Below the pieces are notes generated by a model. That model ran no database searches. It was not told where the DNA came from and saw only the letters and a list, made by a program, of their open reading frames with translations. This document shows, in pieces, positions 35,598 to 44,786 of a stretch of DNA of 64,000 bases. The position numbers and the translations under genes are program-made. Source of the DNA: Acidobacteriota bacterium (GTDB taxonomy: Bacteria; Acidobacteriota; Thermoanaerobaculia; Multivoradales; Multivoraceae); contig QQVD01000056.1 of the NCBI GenBank assembly GCA_003388555.1, forward strand, positions 186,001-250,000, given 5' to 3'. The stretch's first letter is position 1; each line of letters begins with the position of its first letter.

Positions 35598-36164
35598 TCA
35601 GTCCGTGCGCCTCCTGGCGCGCTCGAGTAGATCCGCGACCCCGAGCTCGCTGGCGCTCTCGTCTAGGTATTCGTCGTCGAGCTTCGCGCCGCCGACCTCG
35701 AGCACCGAAAGCACGTCCCGCCACTGGCGATCGGACACCTCGTTGCCCTTGCGATACCAGACCAGCTTCTGCAGCACGACGTCTTCGGCGCTGGCTACCC
35801 AGATGGCCTTGTCCGGAGCCAGCTCGACCCGCCGCCGCCGTGACATCTCTCGCAACGACGAAGGCGTCCGCTCGGGCACGAAGACGTCCGCCTTGAACAT
35901 CGTCTTCAGATGGAGCGCGTTGAAGGAGGCCTTCCGGGCCACGGCCCTGCGCACCCGGTCGAGGTCGACGTAGAAGTCCTTCTCGATCGATGCGACGAGG
36001 GGCGCCACGTGATCGGGCTCCAGGAACGCCACGAAGTCGACGTCCTGCGTCGATCTCGGCTCGCCGTACAGGGAGCTGGCGAGCGACCCTCCGACGAGGT
36101 AGGGCACATCGAGTCGCTCGAACGTCGCGGCGAGCGCCAGCGTGACGTCGAGGGCCGAGTCCAT
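35598..36164 (-). CDS. Nucleotidyltransferase-fold protein (AbiEii/MNT-like), pair 1
   Basis: The ATG at 36164 (MDSALDVT) gives 188 residues; a TTG six bases earlier is a possible alternative. The NTase core is visible: VPYLVGGSLASSLYG followed by STQDVDFVA, i.e. the GG/S motif and the DXD metal-binding pair, with a later strand holding LKTMFKADVFV. The C-terminal helical part (SAEDVVLQKLVWYRKG...RQWRDVLSVLE) fits the AbiEii/MNT superfamily. Upstream, 16 bp away, lies an 86-residue protein, and the same two-gene order recurs at 59682-60544. It could be the toxin of a two-gene system, or a housekeeping transferase; no activity can be claimed. Confidence 0.78.
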   Translation of the reverse strand: MDSALDVTLALAATFERLDVPYLVGGSLASSLYGEPRSTQDVDFVAFLEPDHVAPLVASIEKDFYVDLDRVRRAVARKASFNALHLKTMFKADVFVPERTPSSLREMSRRRRVELAPDKAIWVASAEDVVLQKLVWYRKGNEVSDRQWRDVLSVLEVGGAKLDDEYLDESASELGVADLLERARRRTD

Positions 36165-36180
36165 GGGCAAGCGCGAACCC

Positions 36181-36441
36181 TCAGAGCCCCTGCGCGGCGG
36201 GATCCCACCCGAACGCCGCGATCATGGTCTCGCGATCGATGTGCAGGGAGGCCAGGCGCAGCTCGATCTCACGCTCGCTCGACGGCTGGTAGGTCGCAAC
36301 GATCCGCGCCCTGGCCATGGTCTCGACGGTACGGTTCAGGTCGATGACGCGCTGCATCTTCTCGATGCTGGTCATGCGCCGGTAGCCCTCGATCTGGCGG
36401 CGCTCGATCTCGGGGTCGGTGTCGAGGGTCAGGGTCGTCAC
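36181..36441 (-). CDS. 86-residue helical protein partnered with nucleotidyltransferase, pair 1
   Basis: The GTG at 36441 has a CGGAG site. The 86-residue product is acidic at the start, then helical: MTSIEKMQRVIDLNRTVETMA, then SEREIELRLASLHIDRETM, ending AFGWDP. The pattern of a Lys-containing helix, then an EI..RLA(S) helix, is shared with the 86-residue protein at 60284-60544. No DNA-binding motif is clear. The position just before a nucleotidyltransferase-fold gene suggests an antitoxin or accessory role. I do not know a named function. Confidence 0.7.
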   Translation of the reverse strand: MTTLTLDTDPEIERRQIEGYRRMTSIEKMQRVIDLNRTVETMARARIVATYQPSSEREIELRLASLHIDRETMIAAFGWDPAAQGL

Positions 36442-36489
36442 GGTGTGGCTCCGGGCAGGAGGAGTCTAGCCGGCCGCCGGAGAGGACGC

Positions 36490-36823
36490 GGAAGAGGAAG
36501 GGGTTGGGGGTTGGGGGTTGGGGGCCAGCAGGCTGAGGTCGCAAGGGAACTGTGGCTGAGGGAGAGACCAGACCGCAGCGGAGTGGAGAACGCGGTGCGG
36601 AGGGAAGAGCGACGATCCCAGATGGGGAGAATGGGTCGTCGGCGCACTCGAGATCGTGGGTGCGGCTACGGATCCGAGCCTCTTCCCTCTCCTGTTCCCT
36701 GTTCCCTGTTCCCTTTTCCCTTTTCCCTTTTCCCTTTTCCCTAACCCCTAATCCCTGATCCCTGATCCCCAACCCCAGACCCCTAGCCCCTAATCCCTGA
36801 CCCCCAACCCCTGACCCCTTCCG
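36490..36823. repeat. Low-complexity G/C-run tract between genes
   Basis: Part of the 382-bp gap between the small protein and isocitrate lyase. At ~36503-36530 GGTTGGG units repeat. At ~36686-36740 there are about seven TTCCCTT/GTTCCC units, followed by CCCTAATCCCTGATCC-like units to ~36822. Read on the minus strand these are G-runs separated by 3-5 bases. The tract is just downstream of the isocitrate lyase stop. No gene is supported here. Confidence 0.85.
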
Positions 36824-39091
36824 TCACGCAGCGCTCGGCTGCTCCTTGCGGATCAGGGCACCGAGCGCCTCGTGATCGGCCTCGAGCAGCTCGGCGACGC
36901 GGGCCTCGTCGACCTTGGCGACGATGATCTGGCCGACCTCCTCGTTGACCTCGGAGAAGAGGCCGTGCGAGCGCATCTTCTGGGTCTGGTAGCGGTTGTC
37001 CTCGGTCGGGCTGACGTAGTGCACCGAGGTCGCCTTGTAGCGGTGGATCAGGAAGAGGTGCACCAGGGTCATCAGGCGCTTCTGCCGCAGCGACACCTCG
37101 AAGGTGTTCTGGTCGCGCACCGAGAGGATGGCGCGGCCGTTGCGGTCCTCCATCGGGCTGAAGACGACGTTGGCGACGACCTCTCCGTCGGGGCCGAAGA
37201 CCTGCAGCTCGAGCAGCTCGGAGCCGGCGATGTGCGGTCGCAGCTTGACCTTGAGCGGCGACGGCAGGTCGTAGTGCGCCGTCCAGTGCGCCAGCAGCTC
37301 CTCGAGCAGCTTCGGCGGCACCTCGGTCTGGATGAGGTGCTGGAACTGGGTCGAGCCCTTGCCCATCGCCTTGGTCGCCGCTGTGCGTCCCGACGACGCC
37401 ATCAGCGCCGCATCGAGGCGCGGCCCGCCGACCAGCGTCTGCGGCGTCTTGTACGGCGACTCGACGAGGCGCAGGCGACGCTGCAGGCGGGCCAGCGCCA
37501 GCATGCCGTCCTCGCGCAGGGCGCGCGCGAAGTCCTCGCCCGCCAGCCCGTCGACCTGGTGGCCGCCGTAGGTGATGAAGTTGAAGACGAAGCCCAGCTT
37601 GCCGATCTCCTCGGGGAAGCGGGTCATCTCCTCGTCGCTCATCCCGGTGGTGTCCCAGTTGAACGACGGTGAGAGGTTGTAGGCCAGCATCTTGTCGGGG
37701 AACTCGGCGTGGATCGCCTCGGCGAACTCTCGCGCGTCGGCGAGGTCGGCGGTCTTGGTCTCCATCCACAGGATGTCGCAGAACGGTGCCACCGCCAGCG
37801 ACTTGGCGATCGCGTACTCGATGCCGCCGCGGATCTGGTAGTAGCCGTCCGGCGTCTTCGGCAGCTCGCAGTCCCACACCACGTGGGCGCCCATCGACTT
37901 GGCCTGCTCACGCGCCTCGTAGAACGACGCCCGCTTGGCGAACTCGACCCACTGGGCCACGTCCATCTCGAAGGTCTCGCCGTCCTCGATGCGGAACTGC
38001 ATCGCGTCGGCGATCGCCTCGCTGTAGGTCTTGAGGCCTGCCTCGGCCTGCCAGCTCTCGATGTTGGCGCTCGAGACCAGGTCGAGCAGCGCGCTGTCGG
38101 TGAGCTCACCGCTGCGGTACTGCTGGATACCCTCGTCGGCCTTCGCGGCGACGCCGGCGCGCTGCATCCAGGCCATCGCCTTGTCGAGCTCGGCGCGCGA
38201 GATCTGCCACAGCAGATGACCACGGATCTCGTCGACCCCGGCGTCCGCCAGGTAGTGGAGAACCGCCGCGAACGCCGCCTTGTAGCTCGGCAGGTCGACG
38301 TTGGTGGCGCCGAGGATGAACGGCTGATCGCGCTCGTCACCGCGACCCTCGAGGAAGGTCGCCGACTCGGCGTCGGTGCGGGCGACGATGATCCCCGGCA
38401 CTCCCATCACGTCGAGCTGGAAGCGGGCGGCGTTGAGGCGCTTGATCTGCTCGTCGACCCCGACCAGCACCTTGCCGCCCTGGTGGCCGCACTTCTTGAC
38501 CCCGGGCTTCTGGTCCTCGATGTGGTAGCCCGGCACCCCGACCTCGACGAAGCGGCGGATCAGGTTGCGCACGTGCGCGTCGCCGCCGTGGCCGGTGTCG
38601 GCGTCGGCGATGATGAAGGGACGGTAGTCGTACTCGGGGGTCGCGGCGCGCTGCTTGTCGGTCATGCGCGAGCGCGCGAAGTGCTGGTTGGCGTCGGCGG
38701 CGAGCAGCGCCCGGACGATCGGCGCCGCTTCGTCCGGGACCTGGCTGAGCGGGTAGCTGGCCAGGTCGGCGCCCGGATCCTCGTGCTTCGAGCCCTTGGC
38801 CGAGGTCGCCCAGCCGCCGAGGTAGATCCCCTCGATGCCGATGCGCTTGGCGGAGACCGCCTGGCCGGGCGAGTAGGGCCCGAAGGTGGTGATCCCCCTC
38901 TTCTCGGCGAACAGCTCGCGCAGCCGGGTGTAGAAGCCCTCCGCCGCCTCGCGCGCGACGGTGTAGTCCTTGGCGATCGAGCCGCGCTGCTCGGCGACCT
39001 GGCGGGCGGTGAACAGACGGGTGATCTCGGCGAATCGCTCCTCCTCGAACCACTCCTGGATCGAGGCGATCTGCTCATCGAGTCGGGACAT
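36824..39091 (-). CDS. aceA: Isocitrate lyase, long form
   Basis: The ATG at 39091 has AGGGAG ahead. The protein splits isocitrate to glyoxylate and succinate, the first glyoxylate-shunt step. The catalytic motif [15 protein letters not shown] is complete, with [12 protein letters not shown] and GYHIEDQ metal-site segments, and [10 protein letters not shown] near the C-terminal catalytic loop. At 755 residues it matches the long form (like mycobacterial AceA2) rather than the ~430-residue E. coli type; the extra part is inserted in the middle and at the C-terminus (from ~590, with [35 protein letters not shown]). Malate synthase is not in the window. A palindrome sits 21-36 bases before the start and may be an operator. 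Confidence 0.95.
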   Translation of the reverse strand: MSRLDEQIASIQEWFEEERFAEITRLFTARQVAEQRGSIAKDYTVAREAAEGFYTRLRELFAEKRGITTFGPYSPGQAVSAKRIGIEGIYLGGWATSAKGSKHEDPGADLASYPLSQVPDEAAPIVRALLAADANQHFARSRMTDKQRAATPEYDYRPFIIADADTGHGGDAHVRNLIRRFVEVGVPGYHIEDQKPGVKKCGHQGGKVLVGVDEQIKRLNAARFQLDVMGVPGIIVARTDAESATFLEGRGDERDQPFILGATNVDLPSYKAAFAAVLHYLADAGVDEIRGHLLWQISRAELDKAMAWMQRAGVAAKADEGIQQYRSGELTDSALLDLVSSANIESWQAEAGLKTYSEAIADAMQFRIEDGETFEMDVAQWVEFAKRASFYEAREQAKSMGAHVVWDCELPKTPDGYYQIRGGIEYAIAKSLAVAPFCDILWMETKTADLADAREFAEAIHAEFPDKMLAYNLSPSFNWDTTGMSDEEMTRFPEEIGKLGFVFNFITYGGHQVDGLAGEDFARALREDGMLALARLQRRLRLVESPYKTPQTLVGGPRLDAALMASSGRTAATKAMGKGSTQFQHLIQTEVPPKLLEELLAHWTAHYDLPSPLKVKLRPHIAGSELLELQVFGPDGEVVANVVFSPMEDRNGRAILSVRDQNTFEVSLRQKRLMTLVHLFLIHRYKATSVHYVSPTEDNRYQTQKMRSHGLFSEVNEEVGQIIVAKVDEARVAELLEADHEALGALIRKEQPSAA

Positions 39092-39111
39092 GAAGAGGAC
39101 TCCCTTGTTGC

Positions 39112-39127
39112 GTTCACATATGCGAAC
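39112..39127. promoter_or_regulatory. Near-perfect 16-bp palindrome upstream of isocitrate lyase
   Basis: The sequence GTTCACATATGCGAAC has seven of eight matching pairs and lies 21-36 bases before the isocitrate lyase ATG, a position that fits a repressor site overlapping the promoter or 5' leader. The regulator is unknown; no candidate regulator gene is beside it. Confidence 0.5.
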
Positions 39128-39330
39128 AGCATGTCGGTATTCTGAACGGCTCCGCGATGTCGACACCCTACACCACTGACTGCGTGGGTCAACCCCAGAA
39201 AGCGACGTCGCTCGGGTCGCCGTGAGAATGCGTCACCAGGGCGAACGGGAACGCCTGGATGAGCCGTCGACGGCACCGCGCGTCGCCGCGCCTGCGTCAG
39301 CCTCGAGGGGCCTCGAGGGGCCTCGAGGGT

Positions 39331-41211
39331 TCACGAGCCGCCGATGCTGGCGAGCGACAGCGCCTCGACGCCACCGACGTCGTCGCGCACCGCCACGCTG
39401 ACCTCGATCGCATCGCTGCGGTACGGCAGCTCGATCTCGTACTCGAAGCTCTGCGTCGCCTGGTCCACCTCGCTGGCGCGCACGTCGATCTGCTTGAAGC
39501 CCACCGGCAGGTAGCGGCCGTTGCTCTGGCGACCGCCGACCGCGACGGTGAAGCGCCCGAGGCGATCCTCGCCCACCGGCACCAGCGCCAGGCTGGAGAG
39601 CGGCACCCGCACGGTGATGTCGACCTTCGAGCCGCCACCTCCGGTCGCCACAGGCTCGCCGACGTCCAGCCGGACTCCCAGGGGATTGTCGCCGCGACCG
39701 AAGACCAGCGCCGAGACCGCCAGGTCGACGAGGCGCGACGCCGCGGTGCGCGAGGTGAAGCTCTTGCGGTGGCGCAGCTGCACCCCCGGGCGATCGACCT
39801 CGACCCGGATCTCGTGCGCGCCCGGCTCGATGCCGGAGAGCGGCTCGAAGGTGATCTGGTAGCCGACCTCGGCGTCGCTCGCCGCCTCGACCAGCGCGTC
39901 GCCGAAGCGGTTGGTGTCGAAGAAGGCCTCACCGCCGGTCTCGTCGGCGATCAGGAAGAGAGAGTCGCGCGGGTTGCCGAGCGCGGCCTGGGCGAAGCTC
40001 TGGGTGGTGCGCACGTTGGAGACCCCGGCCGCGTCGAGGGTCTGCAGCCCGGTGGCCTGGATCGGGTAGATCGAGACCTGCTGGGCGTTGGCGTAGGCGG
40101 CGATCTCGCGCCACTGCCGCGTGGTGTCGAAGTCGAGCATCTCGGTGCGCGCGGCGCGTGGATCCCAGCGGCTGAAGCGACCGCCTCCGAACTCCTGGGT
40201 GTCGACCGCATTGGGCAGCCCCTGGCGAGCGGCGGTGCCGTCGCACATCTCGATGGCGTAGGTGTAGACCTCCATGCCGGGCACCAGGGGAACGCCGTCG
40301 CTGACGTAGAGCAGCGACTTGCGCCCCGGGTAGCGGCCCAGCGTTCCCACCAGCAGCCTCAGGCCGCCGATCGACTGGTCCGTGGCGGCGGCGGCCTGCT
40401 GGGCGCTGGTGCGCGCCAGACCGCCGATGTCGACACACGGATCGGTGCCGCTGGGCCGGGCTCCGAGGGGCGAGCCGCCGCTCTTCTCCTGGGTCTCGTC
40501 CTCCATCCGCTGGTGCACGACCGCGATCGCGCGCGCCGGATCGGCGAGCGAGGCCATCATCGGGATGCTGGTCGAGTCCATCGCCTCGTCGAGCACGTCG
40601 CGTAGCGCCTTCTTGTCGCTCGACGGCGGCAGCAGCAACTTCAGCTTGCCGTCGAAGGCGACGACGGTGACCCGCCCGCCGGCATCGATCAACTCGTCGG
40701 CGATCCCGCGTGCCTGCTTGAGCACCCGCTTGCGGTGCACCGGCTTCATGTGCAGCTCGTCGAGGAACAGCACCAGGGTCTGCGGCCCTGCGACGGCTGC
40801 GTCATCCGTCAACGTCTCGCCATCGTCCCCGGCCGCGGTCGGAGCGCTCGCCCGAGCGGGCGACGATCCTTCGCGCCCGGAGGCCGGAGGCGGCGAGAAG
40901 CCGAGGATCTCGACCTCGGTGCCGTCGACGTAGACACGCAGCTCACCCGCTTCGAGATCGAGCACCGGGCGACCGCCCTGCTCGGCCACCAGATCGACCA
41001 CGACCCGCTGCACCTCGACCCGGTCGAGCACCAGGTCCCGGGGCCCGTCGGCTTCCGCTTCGCCCTGGCGCGTCGTCGCACCGAGATCCGCGATGGCGAC
41101 GAGCATCGCCAACGCTGCCGCGACCGAAGCGCGCGACGCGAAGCACGAGAGGGCCGACGCCGGCCTCCGATTGCGTTCGACCCCTGATCCGGTCGTGCCG
41201 TTCGATCCCAC
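39331..41211 (-). CDS. Exported VWFA-like protein, acidobacterial type
   Basis: The GTG at 41211 follows AGGAGG at a good distance and gives 626 residues. A signal-like segment (SVAAALAMLVAIADLGA) precedes a beta-domain (VVVDLVAEQGGRPVLDLEAGELRVYVDG), then the VWFA-like domain (~145-400: TLVLFLDELHMKP, RVTVVAFDGKLKLL, SLLYVSDGVPLVPG) with a non-standard metal motif (DELHM), and a C-terminal beta-sandwich region (~420-626). These features match the VWFA-related family described from Acidobacteria. The function is unknown; a role in envelope interactions is a guess. It is divergent from the pseudouridine synthase gene with a ~200-bp gap. Confidence 0.82.
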   Translation of the reverse strand: MGSNGTTGSGVERNRRPASALSCFASRASVAAALAMLVAIADLGATTRQGEAEADGPRDLVLDRVEVQRVVVDLVAEQGGRPVLDLEAGELRVYVDGTEVEILGFSPPPASGREGSSPARASAPTAAGDDGETLTDDAAVAGPQTLVLFLDELHMKPVHRKRVLKQARGIADELIDAGGRVTVVAFDGKLKLLLPPSSDKKALRDVLDEAMDSTSIPMMASLADPARAIAVVHQRMEDETQEKSGGSPLGARPSGTDPCVDIGGLARTSAQQAAAATDQSIGGLRLLVGTLGRYPGRKSLLYVSDGVPLVPGMEVYTYAIEMCDGTAARQGLPNAVDTQEFGGGRFSRWDPRAARTEMLDFDTTRQWREIAAYANAQQVSIYPIQATGLQTLDAAGVSNVRTTQSFAQAALGNPRDSLFLIADETGGEAFFDTNRFGDALVEAASDAEVGYQITFEPLSGIEPGAHEIRVEVDRPGVQLRHRKSFTSRTAASRLVDLAVSALVFGRGDNPLGVRLDVGEPVATGGGGSKVDITVRVPLSSLALVPVGEDRLGRFTVAVGGRQSNGRYLPVGFKQIDVRASEVDQATQSFEYEIELPYRSDAIEVSVAVRDDVGGVEALSLASIGGS

Positions 41212-41409
41212 GATGAACCTCCTGCGTCGATGCGCCGAGTCGCTCGGCATGCAAAGGGACGATCTCTGGTGGATGTGCCACGGCAACCCGAGAAGGCGCC
41301 GGAAGCTTCCCGCTCGGGCCGGAAGTACCTGCTCTGGGCACCTCGCGCGCGACTGCCTTACGCTGGGACTCGACGATCACGGATCGGCTCTGCTCTGCCA
41401 CGTCCACGC

Positions 41410-42483
41410 ATGCCCCGCCACGATCCCAAGGCCCGGGAACGCCGTTTCCAGCGCGACCTCTCGGCCGACCAGCATCTCTACGAGCTCGACGTCGGCGAGG
41501 ACGATGACGGCCGTCGCCTCGACGCCTACCTGACCTCCAGGCTGTCGTGGCGTAGCCGCGACCAGATCCGGCAGTGCATCCAGGACGGCGACGTCTCCGT
41601 GCAACCGGCCAAGGACCAGAAGGGCGCTCTGCTGCCTCGCCTGCGGCCGAGCTTCCGCCTGCGCACCGGTCAGCGCGTCTCGGTGCGTCTGCGCCCGTCC
41701 GCCGTCGGCGTCGAGGAGCAGGGGCTCGAAGCGCTTCGCAGCGGCACGGCCGCCGACGACGAGGTGCCCGAGATCGGGGTCGAGGTACTGCACGACGACG
41801 CCGCTCTGCTCGCCGTCGCCAAGCCCGCCGCCACCAGCCTCTACCCCAGCCGGCGCCACGCCGGACGCTCGCTGATCGAGCTGGTGCACGCACGCCACGC
41901 CCGCCGCAGCGACCCCGGACCGCCCCCCTCGCCCTGTCACCGGCTCGACCGCGACACCACCGGAGTCGTCGTCTTCGCCCGCTCGCTCGCCGCGCGTGCC
42001 TTCGTCGGCGAGCAGTTCGAGCGGCGCACCGTAGGCAAGACCTATCTCGCTCTGGTGCGCGGCACCCCGATTTCGGACGATGGAGTCATCGACGCGCCCC
42101 TGGGCCCGCACCCCGCCTCCGCGGTGCAGCTCAAGCAGGGAGTGCGCACGGACGAGGGCGGCAAGCCGGCCCGCACCGCCTGGCGGGTGCTGCGTCGCGC
42201 ACGCGAGCACGCGCTGCTCGAGCTGCGACCGGAGACCGGGCGCCAGCACCAGTTGCGGGTGCACCTCGCCGAGCTCGGCCACCCGATCCTCGGCGACGTG
42301 CTCTATCTCGGCGGCGACGAGATGTTCCTGCGCTCGTTGGAGGAGCCGCTGAACGCGTCCGACTTCGCCAGACTCGGGCGCGAGACCCTGGCGCTGCACG
42401 CCTGGCGACTGAGCCTCGTGCACCCTTCCGGCGGCGAGGCGATCGAGATCGAAGCATCGCCGCCCGCGGACCTCATGCCGTAA
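41410..42483 (+). CDS. RluA-family pseudouridine synthase
   Basis: The start at 41410 (MPRHDPKA) gives 357 residues. An S4-like N-terminal RNA-binding part (DGRRLDAYLTSRLSWRSRDQIRQ, in segments) precedes the catalytic domain. The active-site motif HRLDRDTTGVVVFA holds the catalytic Asp, and further motifs are VGKTYLALVRG and RPETGRQHQLRVHLAELGHPILGD. It isomerises uridine in rRNA or tRNA; the exact position (RluA, C or D type) cannot be told. It is followed by a convergent methyltransferase gene 25 bp away. Confidence 0.93.
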   Translation: MPRHDPKARERRFQRDLSADQHLYELDVGEDDDGRRLDAYLTSRLSWRSRDQIRQCIQDGDVSVQPAKDQKGALLPRLRPSFRLRTGQRVSVRLRPSAVGVEEQGLEALRSGTAADDEVPEIGVEVLHDDAALLAVAKPAATSLYPSRRHAGRSLIELVHARHARRSDPGPPPSPCHRLDRDTTGVVVFARSLAARAFVGEQFERRTVGKTYLALVRGTPISDDGVIDAPLGPHPASAVQLKQGVRTDEGGKPARTAWRVLRRAREHALLELRPETGRQHQLRVHLAELGHPILGDVLYLGGDEMFLRSLEEPLNASDFARLGRETLALHAWRLSLVHPSGGEAIEIEASPPADLMP

Positions 42484-42508
42484 GGCTGATCGGCGACGCC
42501 CTGACGGC

Positions 42509-43729
42509 TCAGCGGCCGACGACTTCGATCCGCACCGGCACCGGCTCGGAGCTGCGGTGGCGGAACCAGGTGACCTGCTCGGAGACCAAGTCGAGCTCGA
42601 GCTCGTAGGTGCCAGTACGCCGGAAGCGCAGGGGGAGCAGCAGCTCGCAGACCTCTCCCGGTCGCAGGTCGCGCTCGAGACCGACCCGCGGCAGGTCGAC
42701 ACCCCAGGCGCCTTCGACGCCGTCCTCGGGCCCCGACACCAGCCGCCCGCCGAGCCGCACGACGCCGAGGTCGCGAGGTCCCGAGGCCCTCCAGATCGCC
42801 TCGCCCGAGTTCTCGATCTCGAGCACGAAGGCGGCGTCCTCTCCGACGACTGCCTGCCCGGCCAGCTCGCGCCGCCGCACCCGGTACTCGAGGCCCTCGG
42901 GTCTGCGGCTGTCGATCGCCGGCTCACCCTTGCAGAGCAGCGTGATCGAACGGTTGCGCATCGAAGCGCGCAGCTGCCGGAAGAGACGCACCAGCACCTC
43001 GAGCGACGGCAGTCCGCCGACCAGGCCTCGGCGTCGCCGGGGATTCAGCATCGGCGGCTGGTCGAGCAGCGGCATGCTCCACACCGCGGTGAAGCCGGCC
43101 CGGTGCGCGAGCCGGGCGAGCTCGTCGGGATCGATGTTGTTCTCGAGCACGTCGTAGCGTCGCATCTCGGACTGCGACGCCGCCGTGTAGGCGTGCAGAG
43201 CGCCCGGTTCGCTGAGCGCCACCAGACCTCCCGGGCGCAGCACCCGGTACATCTCGGCGAGCACCTCGCCCGGATTCGGCACGTGGTGGAAGGCGTCGAA
43301 GCTGACCACACGGTCGACGGACTGGTCGTCGAGCGCGATCCGGTGGCCGTCGAAGACGACGAAGCGCGGCGCCACCCACAGCGGCCGGCGCACGTCCTCG
43401 GCAGCGAGCTTCTCGCCCAGCTCGAGGGCACGCGCCGACGGGTCGACCGCGATCGCTTCGACCCCGATCTGCGCCAGCGCCCGGGTCAGCCAGGCGGTGC
43501 CGGCGCCGGAGTCGACGACCGTCATCCCGACCCCCAGCTGCAGCGCTCCCAGCACCTGCCCCAGGTGCAGCAGGCAGCGCGGCGCGTCGTCGAGCGTGCC
43601 GAAGGGCTTGAAGTTGCTCTGCTCGTCGGCACCGAAGCCGTGGAAGTACTCGTCCGCGGTGCGGCACAGACCTTCGACGCCGAGGCGGTCGATCAGCTCC
43701 TGCGGTTCGATCAGCGATCCCTGACGCAA
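42509..43729 (-). CDS. SAM-dependent methyltransferase with C-terminal beta-sandwich domain
   Basis: The TTG at 43729 follows GGGAGGG, which favours it over the TTG at 43744. The 406-residue protein has a class I methyltransferase fold: VVDSGAGTAWLTRAL (motif I), AIAVDPSARAL (acidic residue II), SFDAFHHVPNP and MYRVLRPGGLVALSEPG. After ~270 residues comes an Ig-like region (~275-406: GEDAAFVLEIENSGEAIWRA, EVCELLLPLRFRRTGTYELELDLV), as found in carbohydrate- or surface-related proteins. The substrate is unknown; a sugar or glycolipid target is one possibility. It starts divergently from the operon at 44046. Confidence 0.82.
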   Translation of the reverse strand: MRQGSLIEPQELIDRLGVEGLCRTADEYFHGFGADEQSNFKPFGTLDDAPRCLLHLGQVLGALQLGVGMTVVDSGAGTAWLTRALAQIGVEAIAVDPSARALELGEKLAAEDVRRPLWVAPRFVVFDGHRIALDDQSVDRVVSFDAFHHVPNPGEVLAEMYRVLRPGGLVALSEPGALHAYTAASQSEMRRYDVLENNIDPDELARLAHRAGFTAVWSMPLLDQPPMLNPRRRRGLVGGLPSLEVLVRLFRQLRASMRNRSITLLCKGEPAIDSRRPEGLEYRVRRRELAGQAVVGEDAAFVLEIENSGEAIWRASGPRDLGVVRLGGRLVSGPEDGVEGAWGVDLPRVGLERDLRPGEVCELLLPLRFRRTGTYELELDLVSEQVTWFRHRSSEPVPVRIEVVGR

Positions 43730-44045
43730 GGCGGGCCCTCCCAACGTCCCGATGGGCTAACAGCATAGCGACTCGGGTCGAGCAGCGACGAGATGCTGCA
43801 GGCGGCCGCGGGTCGAGGGGGTTCGCCCTCTGACATCGGAGATCTCCGCCGATGCGTGCGCTACGCCTCTTCCGATCGTTGCTCTGGGTACGAGAGCTGC
43901 GCCACGGAGTTCTCGCAGCCCGTGCCGAGATTCATCGCCACGATCTCCGCGACCTGCCGCTCCATCGTGCCTCGCCGCCGAGTCCGGCCAGTCGAGGGCT
44001 CGCCGCGCCTCTCGTCGTCGCCACCCAACGATCCAGGAGATGCCG
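43730..44045. other. Divergent intergenic region without recognised genes
   Basis: About 316 bp between the methyltransferase and the next operon. Reading frames present are short and unsupported. Promoters should be here but none is recognised. CCAGGAG just before 44046 is the ribosome site of the next gene. Confidence 0.5.
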
Positions 44046-44771
44046 ATGAACCTACCCCTCGGAGCAGGACCGCTCGCCGCCATCGGCTTCGTCTGTCTGG
44101 TCGCCTTCCTCTTCGTCTACTCGATCCGCCACTGGCGTCGCCGCGCCGAGGAGATGGAGCAGCAGATGCCTCTGCTCGGCTACTCGAGCCTCGCCGAGCC
44201 GACGGCGGCCGAGCTGCTCCCGGACCTCCTCTTCCACCCCCACCGCTTCGCCGGCGAGGAAGGCTCCAGCAGCCGCTGGGGCGACCTGCGCCGCCACGTG
44301 CGCGCCGCGTGGCGCGGAGAGCTGGCCGGGCAGGCGATCGTGGTCGCCGACATCTCGGTCGATCGGCAGCGCCCCGAGGCCGGCCCGCATCGCGAGCACC
44401 GCACCCACCAGCTCAACCGCACCGTGGTGCGCTGCCAGCTGCCGCCGCCGCACCCACCCGACTTCCTGATCGAGGAACAGGTGCTGCTGAAGAGCCAGGT
44501 GCGCGGCGCGGTGCCGATCGACGGCCAGACCCTGCTGCCCGAGCACTACTTCGTGTACTCGCGCGCCGGCAGCGGCGAGCTCGAGGGCTGGGTCGACGGC
44601 GGATTGCGCGATCAGCTGGCTCGCCACCGCCTGTGGGAGATCGCGACCCACGACGGCGTGCTCTTCATGACCCGCAACCACAGCTGGCAGAAGCCGGACG
44701 AGATGCAGGGTTTCCTCGCCGAGGCCGAAGCCTTCCTCGGTTGTATCCTCGCCGGGCATGCGCGGCGATGA
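44046..44771 (+). CDS. Membrane-anchored protein of unknown function
   Basis: The ATG at 44046 has AGGAG about seven bases upstream. The 241-residue product starts with one membrane helix (LAAIGFVCLVAFLFVYSI) followed by basic residues, so the rest is likely cytoplasmic. The soluble part has a beta-rich domain (GQAIVVADISVDRQRP; LNRTVVRCQLP; FLIEEQVLL; EHYFVYSRAGSGE; GVLFMTRNHSWQKP). I recognise no family. It precedes an ECF sigma factor/kinase pair by 15 bp, so it may be part of the same operon and act in that pathway. Confidence 0.65.
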   Translation: MNLPLGAGPLAAIGFVCLVAFLFVYSIRHWRRRAEEMEQQMPLLGYSSLAEPTAAELLPDLLFHPHRFAGEEGSSSRWGDLRRHVRAAWRGELAGQAIVVADISVDRQRPEAGPHREHRTHQLNRTVVRCQLPPPHPPDFLIEEQVLLKSQVRGAVPIDGQTLLPEHYFVYSRAGSGELEGWVDGGLRDQLARHRLWEIATHDGVLFMTRNHSWQKPDEMQGFLAEAEAFLGCILAGHARR

Positions 44772-44786
44772 AACCGGCAGCGGGCG

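Noticed and set aside
36690-36822. True telomeric repeat or linear chromosome end
   Set aside because: The units are irregular, the tract is short, and normal genes continue on both sides.
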